64,000 nt of DNA from positions 20,083,095 to 20,147,094 of the forward strand of contig NC_046616.1 in assembly GCF_900324465.2 (NCBI RefSeq), written 5' to 3'. Below, one piece after another: positions 20,056-36,146 of this stretch. The first letter of the stretch is position 1. Every line of letters starts with the position of its first letter. Source of the DNA: Anabas testudineus (lineage: Eukaryota > Chordata > Actinopteri > Anabantiformes > Anabantidae). The translations under genes were made by a program, and so were the position numbers. The notes beneath the pieces are model-generated. The model had not been told where the DNA came from and searched no databases. It saw only the letters and a program-made list of their open reading frames with translations.

Positions 20056-23000
20056 TGCGGTGAGAAGGCACAGAGCGGTGCTTAATTACAAAAATTATCT
20101 AACCTTTACAAAACATGAAGTAGGTTAACAAAGCAGCAGAACCAGAAGTAAAATATTCACTGTGGAAAAAAGCAGAAGGAATGCAGCGGTTTGAAAAGAG
20201 GGAAAGTGAGAAATCCCATCCAGCTCTGAAGCAGTGAGGTGAACAGACATTGTGCCTCCGGCATGTGCTTCTGCTTTACCTTGTTTGAGGGATTACTGAG
20301 CTTTGTGTGTCACACTTACATAGACGTCAACAGCATACCTGCTCAGCAACAAAGGTTTTCAGGTACCTACATCCACATGGAATAAAAGTGAGCCGAAGCA
20401 ACAGTTCTACGGCGCTTATGTGTTGTGCCATGTAGCTGCTACGGCACATGCAGATCAATTCAAATTTCATACGTTTTCGCCTGTTCCAACAAGAACAAGC
20501 ATACATATTGAGGAGGTGCAGCGAGTAACAGCGAAGCTGAACACGCCAGTAGGCAGCGTAACCTGAAACACTGGAGGAGACGAGTGTGAGAGCAGAGCGA
20601 GCAGACAGAAACATCTTTCTTCCTTCTTCTCTGCTCCTTGCTCCTTACGCCAGACAGTTTCTCGTTTGGCAGCGTAACATGCTTCAGATAAACAGTAAAA
20701 ACGCAGAGCCATGACAAAAAGACTAAACAAATAAGTCTGTTCTAATCTCCGCCCGATTGTGCCATCTGTCTACTGTGACAATGTGTTTTCATATGTGTTT
20801 ACTTGTGTTTGTCTCTTGTCCATCAGCAACAAGAAGAGTGAATGTCAGACTGCAGGAAACATACCACAGGGCTTTGTCCAATGTCTAGCTTTGAGATGAT
20901 GGTGCTTTAATGTCTGTGTCTGTCAAGACGTCTCTCCTGTATTTCTGTTTGTTTCTAACCACAGATTTTCTTTTGGTTAAGTTTAGTGCATCTGCTTCCT
21001 TGTTGGTCGTGATCTGATCTGACTCGTTAAACAACGTGCTATAGTATTGGATTCCACATAGGTGCTTTCCGTCCAGACAGAATTTAATCTTCACAGATCA
21101 CATTACTTTATCAATGTGTCTGTAGTCTGCTGAACCATGTGTCTCTGAAAGTTGGCCAAAGCCCTGGACTCTTCAAGTCTGTTGCTGGGTTCTAGCAGAA
21201 ACTGACAAATTACCAGGTCTAATAAGGATTTGAGCAACCCAAGCATGAATTGCTGATACACTTTCCTTCACTTATAGAGTCCTTATTTCACCAGGTTGCC
21301 AAAGCTAGAATTTACTAATTAGTGCTACACCGAAGTACAGTTAAGGCAGATGGAAATCTTATTTTTAGAGGATTTGGTTATAAACCAAAAAAATGGACAT
21401 TTAAAAATTTTGAGCTAAAGATGACATACGATGAAAAGTTATTGAACCCTTACAAAATGATTACAAGTCATCCCTACAAGGGGCTCCTTTGTGTGTAAAT
21501 AGTGGTAATCCATTCAAAATATTTACAGATGGCACTAAATGCTTACATTTTGTTCTGATCTGTCTGGATGTAGTGCTATTTCACTTCACCTTTTATTTTG
21601 TTTTAATTATTGTTTATTCTCATTAACAGTATATACCAGGCTACATCACAGCGAGGTTAAAACGACAGGACAGTGCATCAGAAAACAGCAACGGCCATTC
21701 TAATACTACATTAACACAGAAACTACAGCGCTACAGACAGATCAGCACGGCGAAGCTTTTAAAAATGGCGTCTTCTTTTTCTGATCTTTGTCTCTGTCAA
21801 AGAATACACACTACAAGACAGATTTCACCACCGCACACATCAGACTTTTTATTCAAGGAGGGACAACTCTGTCAGGTTGCAGAAGTTTTGCAGTCTTTGG
21901 GTACTTTGCATTTCTTTGAAAAGATCCAGAAATGACCCTAACTGTTCTCAGTGTGAAGCCCAATTTGCACCCTGTTTTGTCCACAGACGTCTTGGGGATT
22001 GTTTGCATGCCGCCATTTGTTTTCTTCATAGGTTCAGCATGTTCTGTCCAGTGAACAGCTGCTTTGTATGCTAATTCGCCCTTCTCGCTCTCTCTCTCTG
22101 AGCATGTTTTGAGAGAATGACTGCAGCAATAAACATGTTTGCCCAGCACGTCCATCAGAGCTATTACAGCAGACATGTCAGACATGATCTACTGTGCTGT
22201 TGAAGCCGCTGCTTCTTCAGAGCAAACAGAGCGGAGCTTCGCCTTAACCTCAACGCTTCCTGTGTGACATGCCTGGAGTACAGCGATGGATTTAAAGAAT
22301 CATATGCACCTATCAGGCAAAGGTCATTAAATTCACAACTGCAAGTGTCAGTGTAATTATGTATATTTATACAGAGAAGAACGGAGAAAGGTGTGGGTGT
22401 GGAGGAAAAGAAAGGAGAGGAAGACAACGAGTGGGAGTTCAGTGGCAGGTGTTTGAAGATGCTCAAAGCAGATGATGAGAAGAGGCTGTCACATTTCCCA
22501 ACAAGGTTTCCCAGCCTTCCTTCTCTTGCCTCCCTTACCCTTCCCTGCCTCGCCGAGTGTGTCCACACCTCCCCACCCATTCTTCTCTCCCTCTATCCCC
22601 CTGCCTCTGCCTGCGGTGTTCAGCCAGAGTGACGCCTCAGCACTGCAGTCTAATCTCTGGCCCTAGAGCTGCCTTGTCTGAGCCAACCAATTGGATGTGC
22701 AGAGCAAGAGCAAGAAATGGCCCTCCACCGGCTGCGTTCCTGCTAAACAGAGTCCTCTCTCCCTCAGCCAATCAGAGCCCCCTGCTCTGCCCGTGGCGGT
22801 GTGCTGGTTACAAACTAGAAGCGCTTCCTTCGCATACCTGCAGGTGCAGATTTGCCAGGTGTTGTCCTGACCATGTATCATAGACCAGAGGGCTACTTAC
22901 TCAGAGAAAGGACAATACGGTTACATAGGGAGGACTTTAATATATTACATGGGAGTTCACGCCAGACCTTACATTAGCTAATGAATACTGTAAGAGATGG

Positions 23001-23090
23001 TTAAAAGCTCTAATGCTACATATAAAAAGACAGGCTTTTCTCTTATTTATTCTATATTTTTCTTGTCTTGAGCTAGTGGACACACTGTGG

Positions 23091-23395
23091 CTGCAACCTA
23101 CAGTTATTTTCATTACTAATCTGCCAGTTATTTTCTTGATTAATTGAGGAATCGTGTAGTTACCAGCGAGCTGAAAATATCCATCACAGATTCTTAAAGC
23201 GGGGGCTGATGTTATGCTAACTGCCTGTTTGTCCAACCAACTGTACATAATATAAAAATATTGAATTTTCTATCATATGAGACAAAGAAAACCTGTAGTT
23301 GGAACTGGGGAATGTTTGGCATTTTTAGTGTAGCTGAGTTTCTCCTGTTCAGGGACAGAAAATGTGCAGCTGTTTAAATAATCAATGACTCAAAC
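23091..23395. repeat. Common fish repeat (GCTGCAACTA...ATTATTTTCATTA type)
   Basis: Diverged copy of a widespread teleost interspersed repeat. Recognisable parts in order are GGCTGCAACCTACAGTTATT, CTTGATTAATTGAGGAATCG, GTTTGTCCAACCAAC, GAGACAAAGAAAACC, GGAATGTTTGGCATTTTTAG and AATCAATGACTCAAAC. The family is not named here. Confidence 0.7.
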
Positions 23396-23846
23396 ACCGA
23401 GGATCACTACTACCTGTTCCAGCACTAGATTACGAATGACAGCATCACATCACCTGTTGACTTGGATATGCTGGTTGACACATTTGACCATCACATTTTA
23501 TACAGAATATCTGACCAAAATAAATCAACATCACGTTCTTTACTATAAAGAAAATGCAGGTTTTCCTCTTATGGCACGATGATGATGCCATGAAGCCGGC
23601 ACTAACAGTAATCCTCTGTAAGATACACATTTAGACGTAGTAATCAATACCAGGAGGCTTTTCATTTAGCTGGGAACGCTGCATTTACAGGTGTGTTCAT
23701 AATTATTGATAATAGTAAAGCTTCATTCAAACAAGAGCAGCCGGGCAGCAGTGTCCTCTCAGCCAATCTGCTCAGGTTTGGATAAAACACCTGGGAGTTC
23801 ATGTGGAGCAAAGAAACCTCACCCTCTGTGTGACACAAATAACAGC

Positions 23847-23849
<3 letters not shown>

Positions 23850-23881
<32 letters not shown>

Positions 23882-23933
23882 TAGGGAGGTTGGGGTGGGG
23901 TTGGAGGGGGAGAGAGAGAGAGAGAGAGAGGAG
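23850..23933. repeat. (TG)n followed by (GA)n microsatellites
   Basis: A TG run at 23850-23879 and a GA run at 23911-23933 separated by a G-rich spacer. Non-coding. Confidence 0.92.
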
Positions 23934-24945
23934 ACTGCTATTGTGTGAGAATGTGAATTAGGTCAAATGTTTGCTTGCAACAACGATTAACCATGCCCCT
24001 GTGAGGAAGAAGGCTTGAGCCTGTGTGAGCGCTGCCTCTGACACAAACACTGTCTGACAAAGCAAAATGAAAGAATAAGGCTTATTTCTTGCGATCACAT
24101 GACTCGCATCCTTTCCAGCAGCTGGAGCAAAGTGAGGGACCCTGAAACCGGCTGCTGAACGACAACAGAGATGCTGGAGGTTAAACGGGAATCATCAGCA
24201 TCACGTTCACGCAGTGTGGCTCTGCTCAAATGAAGGAACCCTCCGTGAAAGGGTTCTCTGGGGAGGTTGGATGTACGTGGCCCATGATGGCACCCTCTCA
24301 GCAGGCATCAATCACACCCACTGGGTGACGGTTCGGCCGCTGGCTGCCCGGCTCGCCGCGCCTCTGGGCTCTGACACCTCAAACTGCAGTGATGCTGGTG
24401 ACAACAGGTTACAAACCACGACTCAAACGATGCCGGCTGGCACAGAAAACCAGGCAGGGTGTGAACAGGGATAAGAAATAACAGACTACATATTCAAGAC
24501 ATTTTTAGGATGTTGCGGTGTGAATTATTATTATTATTATTATTTTGTTTCACTAAAGCCTGTAGCGCCAGAGATTTTCTCCCCATCCGTTTTTTTTTCC
24601 TCCTCTAATCATCAAAGCGTTTCCGATTCGTTTGCAGATCAAAGTGAGGGGGGGTCGTAAAGGATGTTGTGTCCCCGAGGTCAGCTGGCAACTTGCACGA
24701 CAAAGCCATTTCCCCACCACCCCCCATCAATGAGTGAGGAAGGTGAGGAGGCGGGGGGAGAGGAGGAGGAGAGATGGTGGGGGTCTAACGTTAACGGAAG
24801 GTCTAACGTTAATTATCTTTATGCTTCGCAGTCGACGGGGATGTCACACAGGCGGGACGCGTGATCGGACGCATCCCGCGCCTTCCTTTCGCCAAATCAC
24901 CATCAAGTTCTCTGATGAAGCCGTGATTATTTTTTTATTTTTTTT

Positions 24946-24969
24946 GGGGGGGGGGGGGGGGGGGGGGGG
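24946..24969. repeat. Poly-G run of 24 bases
   Basis: Twenty-four consecutive Gs follow a T-rich run. Such homopolymers are rare in vertebrates and error-prone in assembly. The run can form a G-quadruplex and lies just outside the CpG-rich patch at 25050-25760. Confidence 0.95.
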
Positions 24970-25049
24970 TTAATCACAAAAGCAGATGCAATAGGTGGGT
25001 GCGCACGTGTCTGTGTGTTAAATCTATGATCAGAGGGGAAATGAAGAAA

Positions 25050-25760
25050 AACGGCAGAGACAGAGGCAAAACGCGCAAAGACAGCGGTGATCCACGTCCT
25101 CTCCATGAATTAAGGATGCCGCGAGCCGACTGCGTGTGCAGCTTATCGAGATGAATCTATAGGCACATAGGAATGACCCCCACCCCTCCTTCCTCCCTCC
25201 TGCCTGTCACATAGCCACGGGCACAGAGCATTGCGCTATAGCACCCCTGTACTCACTCAGCTCAGAGATTTGGGGAGGCGCAGCATCAACCCTGGTCGCT
25301 TCCTTCAGTTTCTGCTTCCACTCGGGCCGGGCGCTCCCCGCGAACATAATCAATCAAAGGCGACAACTCGGCTTTTATGGGCTTCACAAAACGGGAATGC
25401 AGCATATTGCATGTGGCATCCTTCGAGCGCCCGCTGACCCTCTTGTGCGCCCTGGCCGCGCTTCCTCCGCTCCACAACCAGCCACAACGGAGGCTGGGAA
25501 GAGTCTAACCTGCCTTTCTGCCGCCGCCGCCGCCGCCGCTGCTGTATCTCCAGTATTATCTCCAAGTGCCAGGTTTCTCCTCCACAGTCCCTCAAGCCCC
25601 CTCCATCTCTACTCGCATCCCCTCGGCTCAGCTACTGTGCTTCCATGTGACACAGGCAGAGCTGGAGACCCCCCAATTATGAATCTGCCTTTTGATTCTA
25701 GCGTCACCTCTCGGAAGTGCAGGGAAGTGCGTGTCTGTCGCCTCATGAGCGCGCTGGCTG
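25050..25760 (-). promoter_or_regulatory. lime1: CpG-rich patch, candidate lime1 promoter and 5' UTR exon
   Basis: GC-rich, CpG-rich DNA between AT-rich flanks, including a (GCC)n-like run at about 25521-25540. On the minus strand a near-consensus donor (GTGAGTAC) follows 25257, so a non-coding first exon of lime1 could lie at about 25257-25500 and splice to the acceptor at 20054. This is inferred from composition and one splice site only. It could also serve nkain4 or a non-coding transcript. Confidence 0.4.
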
Positions 25761-26173
25761 GTTTGGGAATAGACGCATATAATAGTAATCAACCACTCAA
25801 AGTCCAAATTACACTGAAGTAGGATATAAATATATGCTAAATATAAACAGTTCAACTTTAAATGAACTGTATTACTCCCCTGAAGAGAGTCTGAAACAAA
25901 GCCTCACATGAGATACTGGACTTTTTTGGATGTTCTCCTGAAACCTGCAACAAGGTGCAGTCAGAGCAGCAGCAGGGCTGTGAGCTGTGAGCTGTGGGTA
26001 GGAGCCTTTATTAATCTACTGGAACATGAGAGTGGATTTGAAGGGAAGTTACACAGAAGAGTCAGAACCTTCATATGTTTTTGTCTTTTCCACTTTATTG
26101 ACACCTAATACAGGTAAACTGATGAAAACTAACAGTATCTTCTCTGGCACGTGCTTTAATATAGTGGGCCAAC

Positions 26174-26175
<2 letters not shown>

Positions 26176-26248
<73 letters not shown>
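26176..26248. repeat. (TG)n microsatellite
   Basis: About 72 bases of TG repeat in the spacer between the lime1 CpG-rich patch and nkain4. Confidence 0.97.
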
Positions 26249-26251
<3 letters not shown>

Positions 26252-26999
26252 AACTTGGTGTGTCTGGTTGTGACCTGCAGCTCACACACACCTTTGAAGC
26301 GCACACAGCTCCCATTACCACCACCTGCTGGTGTCTTTAGAGCACTGTGCGAGTTCAACCACCTATCAGGTGGCGGGAGACGGTGTTGCTGTATGAGGGT
26401 CAATCCATGCCACAAGGAGGGAGCAACGGAGGCAGTGTAGTATGGCGGGCTGCTGGTGTTTGAATGACTACACCACAGACAGATGTTACTATGTGCGGAA
26501 TTAGACATCATCAGGTGTAAAGAGCGACCTGCAGTGTGTCTCACGTCATCTCTCTTGGAACCGCAACAGAGGTGGTACCAAAAAAATCAGGTCCAAGGTA
26601 CTGCCCACAACATTTGCCTAATGAAAAACAAAAGAAAATACAAGTAGAGTCCAGAGGACATGATCACCACGTTGCCTGCAGCAGAGACACCTCTACTTTG
26701 TCTCTCAAGCATTTGTTTCCATTCAAAAAAAAATAAAAAATCAAACGTGTGTGGAGCTCTGACTGCAATGTTCTCTACATTAATACATGTCATTTTAACA
26801 CTTGCCACACTGTTTTCCACACTTTGAGGTTTGATGGGGTTGTTTTAAAAGCACCCCGCGGTTCTGCAGTGGTTTAATGGCACCTGTTCAATTATCCTGA
26901 CGCGCCCATCTGTTCATTTGCATCTGTATTTATTGTGGAACACTGAGTGGTGTCCAGAAAGGTCCCGCAGTGTCCCCCAGTCTGACTTTGTCCTTCAGG

Positions 27000-27255
27000 G
27001 TTTCCCCTTCTTCTGCTTTGTGGCACTAACAGTTCTTCATAGAGCCGACCCTCCCCCTTCTCCGTAGCTTTCAGTCAGGGACGGCCTACGTGTTTTCCTC
27101 CCGAGGGGAAGTGCACCGTGCGCGTCTGGAGATGGATGCGAGGCTCCGCACGTTTGGATCTTGTGTTTGGCTCAGTTTTTAAAGATCCGGTCACTTCACG
27201 GTTGTTATTCACCATCACCCCCCACAGAGCCAGCAGGAGCGGAGAGGAGAAGAAG
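27000..27255 (+). promoter_or_regulatory. nkain4: Probable nkain4 5' leader and promoter region
   Basis: Moderately GC-rich sequence immediately before the start codon with several CpGs (around 27110-27150) and no acceptor-like site seen close to the ATG, consistent with the first coding exon also being the first transcribed exon. No TATA box was identified. Confidence 0.35.
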
Positions 27256-30970
<3,715 letters not shown>

Positions 30971-31274
30971 TGTAAAAACATGAGGTCAGTAGGTTCCTGA
31001 CTGCTAGTCTATCTACAATACGACAATTTCGCCATCTATGCTTGTTCAACATTTCTGTTATTTTTGTTAGATTATAAATAATGGTGAGAAAAGCTGAAAA
31101 AGAAGCAAACAGAAGTAGAAACACCTCTGAAGACTGGAATCAATCACCTTTGGCCTGGGTCTCAATAAATCACCTGCCACAGATGCTGAACCTCACTGTA
31201 CTGCAAATGCAGTATGTCACTGTATAAAACACATTTATAGGCCAGACGTCAAGTGGTGTAAGACTGAAAGTTTA

Positions 31275-31371
<97 letters not shown>

Positions 31372-32160
31372 GGTGTCTGATGTTAAGCACTCAAGGAAAG
31401 CTATCTTACTGAAAAGTGTGATTTGAGAACAAAGAAGCTGTTTCTGATGTTTTGTAAAATGTATAAATTATTCATGCGTGTTCTTTTAGTTAGGAAAAGT
31501 GTTGTGTATGTTATAATTAAGTGAAATAAATCACATCTACAGCACAGCTTGTGTTTGAACTGCACGTCTTTATTGTTGAAGGATAAGTCTGGTGATGTTC
31601 TATATTTTTGTTATGTAATCAAATGACCAAAACCAAGTATGTATTGATCCTAAAACTATCTGTGTAGCTCAAACCTGATGTAACCTGTTTCTCTTTGCCA
31701 TTAAGCTTTATTGTTGTTAAAACTATAAGTTTGAGAGTCCGTCAGTATAGTCGAGTCTTCCCTCGCCACTGGTTTTGTTTAAGGTGGAATGGACTGACCG
31801 TTACATTGCCAGGTTTTATTTTTTCATGAGAGTTGTTTTTTATTTTATTATTATTATTATTATTAAAGACGAACTCCCTAAAATCTTTTTTCTTGCAGCT
31901 GCATAGTGAGAAAAAACACAGAATGTAGCTTATCATGTGTCAGGCTTTAAAGTATATTAGAATATGGAATGATTGAGGAGCAGAATATGTTTCTGTGTGT
32001 ATTTGAGATATTTCTTTATTTATTTAGACGTTTGAACTCCACATTGGGACTAAAGAAGACTTTGATCAGTACAACCACAGGGGGCGGTAATGCGACATCC
32101 AGGATGCGTTAAACCAGGAGAAAGAAGAAGAAGAAGAAGAAGAAAAAAAGGCCCTGCGTG
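30971..32160 (+). other. nkain4 3' UTR and spacer before ythdf1
   Basis: Non-coding. AATAAA-type poly(A) signals occur at about 31164 and 31525. A (TG)n run occupies 31276-31366 and an AAG-rich run 32121-32149. The ythdf1 promoter follows. Confidence 0.55.
31276..31366. repeat. (TG)n microsatellite in the nkain4 3' region
   Basis: A TG run of about 90 bases, one of the longest in the window, between the two candidate nkain4 poly(A) signals. Confidence 0.97.
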
Positions 32161-32527
32161 CATAACGTCACTTGCGTCATTTCCGCTCGCAGTCCCCGGA
32201 TGAAGCTACCGCTGGGGCCAGTGAGCGCAGTAACCGAGCTTGTCGGGTCTTCATCTAATGGTCAGGGGCTCGGAGCGGATTGAAGCCCCGCTGGATTCAT
32301 GTGGACAGGGAGGCGCGGAGTGGCAGCAGGACCAAGACAAGTGAAGTGACCGCTCCGAGCAGAGACACCGGCTAACACCTGCTGCTAACTGTTCAACTAT
32401 AAGCAAAGTAACGTTGACGCGGAGCAGGGGAGAGCTTCTCCAGCTATTAGCCTGTCCACAGAGCGGAGTTTGTGCAGCGTACACACTGTGCGTATTGTCA
32501 GGGTTTAACACAACACCTGGAGGATAA
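32161..32527 (+). promoter_or_regulatory. ythdf1: ythdf1 promoter and 5' leader
   Basis: CpG-containing, GC-rich stretch directly before the ythdf1 start with CRE-like sites (ACGTCAC and TGCGTCA around 32165-32180), following an AAG-rich run. Typical of a housekeeping promoter without TATA. Placement is by composition. Confidence 0.5.
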
Positions 32528-35500
32528 ATGATGTCTGCTGCTAGTATTGACCCTCAGGTAAGCAGCGCCAACAAACGCAACGCTTCAGATGTGCATTTCC
32601 ACATGGAGCCGAGATGTGCGGTGTGTGCATCCCACTCCGAAGACGATGCTACCACTGCCTGCTAGTCAGCTATGTTAGTTAGCCAAGTGAGAGGGGGGCT
32701 TAGCTAGAAAACTGCTCTCTGTTGCTAAACTACGAAGGCCTGGACCATAGCCTCCAGTGACTGGTGGACTGGTAGCCAAAACATTACGCAGCGTCTCATC
32801 TGTCAGTCAGTCCGTTTTTCAGAGGAATTGTTTGAGTACATCTTAGTGTGGAGCTACATGACAATGTGCGATGACTCGATTAACAATTGTGACTAATGCA
32901 AGGCTCTCCTCTCCTTCTCCTTTTACATGCATTCCTCTTCTTCAATATGACCGCTAAGACATCAAAAGGACAAGATGCAAGCAAAGGTAAGACGAAATCG
33001 GTAAACATATGTTCAGATGTTTCTGTATCTGAAGATGTCAGGAGTAAACAGTCGAGTAGGTATCACCTGACACCTCATACAGCCCCGTGCAAAAGTGTTT
33101 AGCACCGAAACTAAAATGAGGATACTTCATGGAAGCAGTACATTTGTGCACAGTTTTTCAAGGTACTTTGCAGGTAGGTAGTTAAAGTATGGGGGCATAC
33201 CATATGATGTAGGAGTCTGTGTCCTTCTCGTCTATGAAGAACATGTCTTTAAGACTGTGGTTGTATGTTTGGGTTCAGTGTCATGCTGCAGAATTAATTT
33301 GTGATTGATAAGACACCTCCCTGACAGTAATATGTGATGGATACAAATGTAAACATCTGCAACTTTTGCAAATTATTGTATCTGACATAAATGACTCATG
33401 TTTAGTTGTAGTCTTTATGTCAACAGGCAATATGTCCAACAACGTCTTTGCATCATTCATGTGTTATAACCCATGTTTATTTTGTAACTGAATGTAGAAT
33501 GCATCATAGCATTATGAATCATAGCAATATAGTTAGAAGTCTGGAGACTCTACATCCCAGGTATTTTAGCAATAGGTTGTTTAGAGCTTTTTATAATTCT
33601 GATGTGCATTTTTGACAGCATTTTGATTTCTTTGCAGCGTTTCCAGTTTCTGTGCAGAATGGATCCCTCCATCAGAAAGATACAGTCCATGACAGTGACT
33701 TTGAGCCCTATCTTACTGGCCAGTCCAATCAGGTGAGCAACACATCTAGATTTGTACCATTCTGTATCTGTTTTACTGCTTTTTTTATTTTTGGCCCCAC
33801 ATATGATCTTTGTTCTGTTTCTGTTTGTAGAATAACAGCTATCAGTCCATGACAGACCCTTACCTGTCCAGCTACTATGCCCCCTCCATTGGATTTCCCT
33901 ACCCTCTCAGTGAGGCTCCTTGGTCTACAGGTGGTGACCCACCAATTCCCTACCTAACACCCTATGCCCCCCTCAGCAACGGAGACCATCACTTCATGCA
34001 TGATACGGTGTTTGGGCAGCCAGGTGGGCTAAGCAGCAGCATCTACCCTCACAGGTTTAACTTTTTTCCGGACAACCCAGCCTTTTCTGCTTGGGGCACC
34101 AGTGGTTCACAGGGCCAGCAGACTCAGAGCTCAGCCTATGGGGGGAGTTACAGCTACCCACCCAGCTCTCTGGGAGGCACCTTGGTCCCTGATGGTCAGA
34201 CAGGTTTCCATAGTGACACCCTGAGCAAGGCTCCAGGTATGAACAGTCTAGAGCAGGGCATGCTGGGCCTCAAAATAGGTGGAGATGTGACAGGAAGTGG
34301 CTCAGGTGTGAAGGGTGCTGGCTCTGTGATTGGTGGAGGTGGCAGTGTAGCTGCAGCTGTTGCCACAGGCAACGGTGGCACACCAATCGGAATGCCTCCT
34401 CCGAAACCTACATCGTGGGCTGCTATTGCCAGTAAACCTGCCAAGCTGCAGCAGCAAAAGACCAAGAACAAGTCTGGCACTCCTTTAGCAGGAGGAGCTC
34501 TGCCTCCGCCCGCCATTAAACACAACATAGACATAGATACATGGGATAATAAAGGCATTGCTACCAAGATGGCCCCTCCTCTGCCCCCCCACCACCACCA
34601 CCAACAGCATCAGCCACAGCTGCACTCTCACGCTCCCAGTCTCCTACCCCCACTTCAACAGTCCCTACAGTCTGCCCAGTCCCTCGTGCAGCAGATGACC
34701 ATGCAGGGTCCTCCACCTCCTCCTCCTCAGCCGTACCAGAACCACAACGCTGCACCAGCGCCTCAGACGCGCTGGGTAGCACCACGCAACCGCAACTTGT
34801 GTTACAGTGGTGGAAGCTTGGACAGCAGCGGCTCCTCTAATAGCGGTGGTCTTGGTAACGGAGGTGGAGGGGGTGGGGGTGTGCCTCCTCAGCTAGGCTC
34901 AGAGTCCCACCCTGTGTTGGAGAAGCTGCGAGCAGCCCACAGCTACAACCCCAAGGACTTTGACTGGAACCTGAAGAATGGCCGCGTGTTCATCATCAAA
35001 AGCTACTCTGAGGACGACATCCACCGCTCCATCAAGTACTCCATCTGGTGCAGCACGGAGCATGGCAACAAGCGTTTGGACTCAGCCTACAGGGCGATGA
35101 ACGCGAAAGGTCCCGTCTACTTGTTGTTCAGTGTCAATGGCAGTGGCCATTTCTGTGGTGTGGCCGAGATGCGCTCCCCGGTGGACTATGGCACCAGTGC
35201 TGGTGTTTGGGCGCAGGACAAGTGGAAGGGCAAGTTTGATGTGAACTGGTTGTTTGTTAAGGACGTGCCTAATAGCCAGCTGCGCCACATCCGCCTGGAG
35301 AACAATGACAACAAGCCAGTCACCAACTCACGTGACACTCAAGAGGTTCCTCTGGAGAAGGCGAAGCAGGTGCTCAAGATTATCGCCCAGTACAAACACA
35401 CCACCTCCATCTTTGATGACTTTTCCCACTACGAGAAGAAGCAGGAGGAGGAGGAGGTAGTGAAGAAGGTATGTCATTTCCTTTAGACTTAACACATTTG

Positions 35501-36146
35501 GATTAGGTAATGAAGATAGTTATGGAGTGTATGAAAAATATTGAGTTGGGGAGGAACCTTATGTTTAAAAAAAAAACAAAACATAAACTTGTGACGAAGA
35601 AAATAAAGTGCGCTGCTGTCAAAATACTTTCGTGACCAATCAGGTTAAAAGAAAGGCTCAGAATTTGTATGTTAAGTGATTGAATTTGTTAATGTGAGGT
35701 TTCAATAAAGTTTTTCTTCTGCTTTTCTTTTTTTTTTTTGATAAATAGAGCTACGAACCTGCCTCAATACAAAGCCGATCCCGGATTGATCAGGTAGTCT
35801 ATTATCTTTATTCTCTCTCTCTTTAGTGCCACTTTACACACATGTAAAATCATCAATTTTATTTTAAAGCCCTGATGTCTTCATTACACCAGACAAAACA
35901 TTTGATGTATGCAACAATTCAGTTATAGTGATCTAAACAACAGAAGTTTCAAAACCTCAAATTATCAGAATGTAATTCCACTAAAAGTCAATTAATTATA
36001 ATATTGATTCACTGATCTATTTTCATAGAGAACTGCAAAAAATGCTTCACAATATTAATAATATATTATTACTAAGTAGTAATTTGTTTGACCGTATCTG
36101 ATCATTTGGTTTTTATTCCCTCTCCATTCAGGATCGTCAGAAGTAA
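32528..36146 (+). CDS. ythdf1: YTH N6-methyladenosine RNA-binding protein F1
   Basis: Cytoplasmic reader of m6A in mRNA. Exons 32528-32557, 32959-32986, 33638-33732, 33831-35468, 35749-35793 and 36132-36146 join in frame to 616 residues (human 559). The start is [10 protein letters not shown]; human begins at the second Met. N-terminal blocks such as [12 protein letters not shown] and NGDHHFMHD and the long Gly/Pro/Gln/His low-complexity middle match DF proteins. The YTH domain ends the large exon, with the m6A cage tryptophans in [16 protein letters not shown] (the first) and [16 protein letters not shown] (the second and third). YTHDF1 is chosen over DF2/DF3 by sequence ([20 protein letters not shown]) and by neighbours. 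The 45-nt exon at 35749 looks optional: skipping it keeps frame and gives VVKKDRQK, closer to the human end VVRKERQ. Confidence 0.97.
33080..33345 (-). mobile_element. Truncated Tc1-like element in ythdf1 intron 2
   Basis: Begins after a TA with CAGCCCCGTGCAAAAGTG, a Tc1-type terminal repeat. On the minus strand it contains a degenerate piece of transposase around the catalytic core: a QGGVL-like stretch, then QH-DTEP-like residues where QQDNDPK is expected (about 33340-33270). The opposite end was not found. The copy is short and heavily diverged. Confidence 0.65.

Larger units (their letters stand above)
20056..25256. other. Probable first intron or upstream region of lime1
   Basis: No coding exon was recognised in 5 kb. 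It contains a fish repeat at 23091-23395, microsatellites at 23850-23933 and 24523-24545, paired TAACGTTA palindromes at 24786-24811 and a 24-nt G run at 24946-24969. Open frames here are short and match nothing I know. Confidence 0.5.

Noticed and set aside
22164-22580. 138-residue minus-strand open frame in the lime1 upstream region
   Set aside because: Low-complexity Ser/Leu-rich translation of a purine-rich strand, without splice or family evidence.
26095-26544. 149-residue open frame with a His/Thr run on the minus strand
   Set aside because: Its length comes from the TG/CA microsatellite at 26176-26248. The remainder matches nothing.
34196-34785. Minus-strand open frames inside the ythdf1 large exon
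   Set aside because: Shadow frames of a GC-rich coding exon with no own signals.
33849-35486. Treating the long open frame as a complete single-exon ythdf1
   Set aside because: The upstream exons with [12 protein letters not shown] and DFEPYLTGQ and the downstream DRQK exon are needed. The frame's first Met lies within the protein and its end runs into the intron after 35468.
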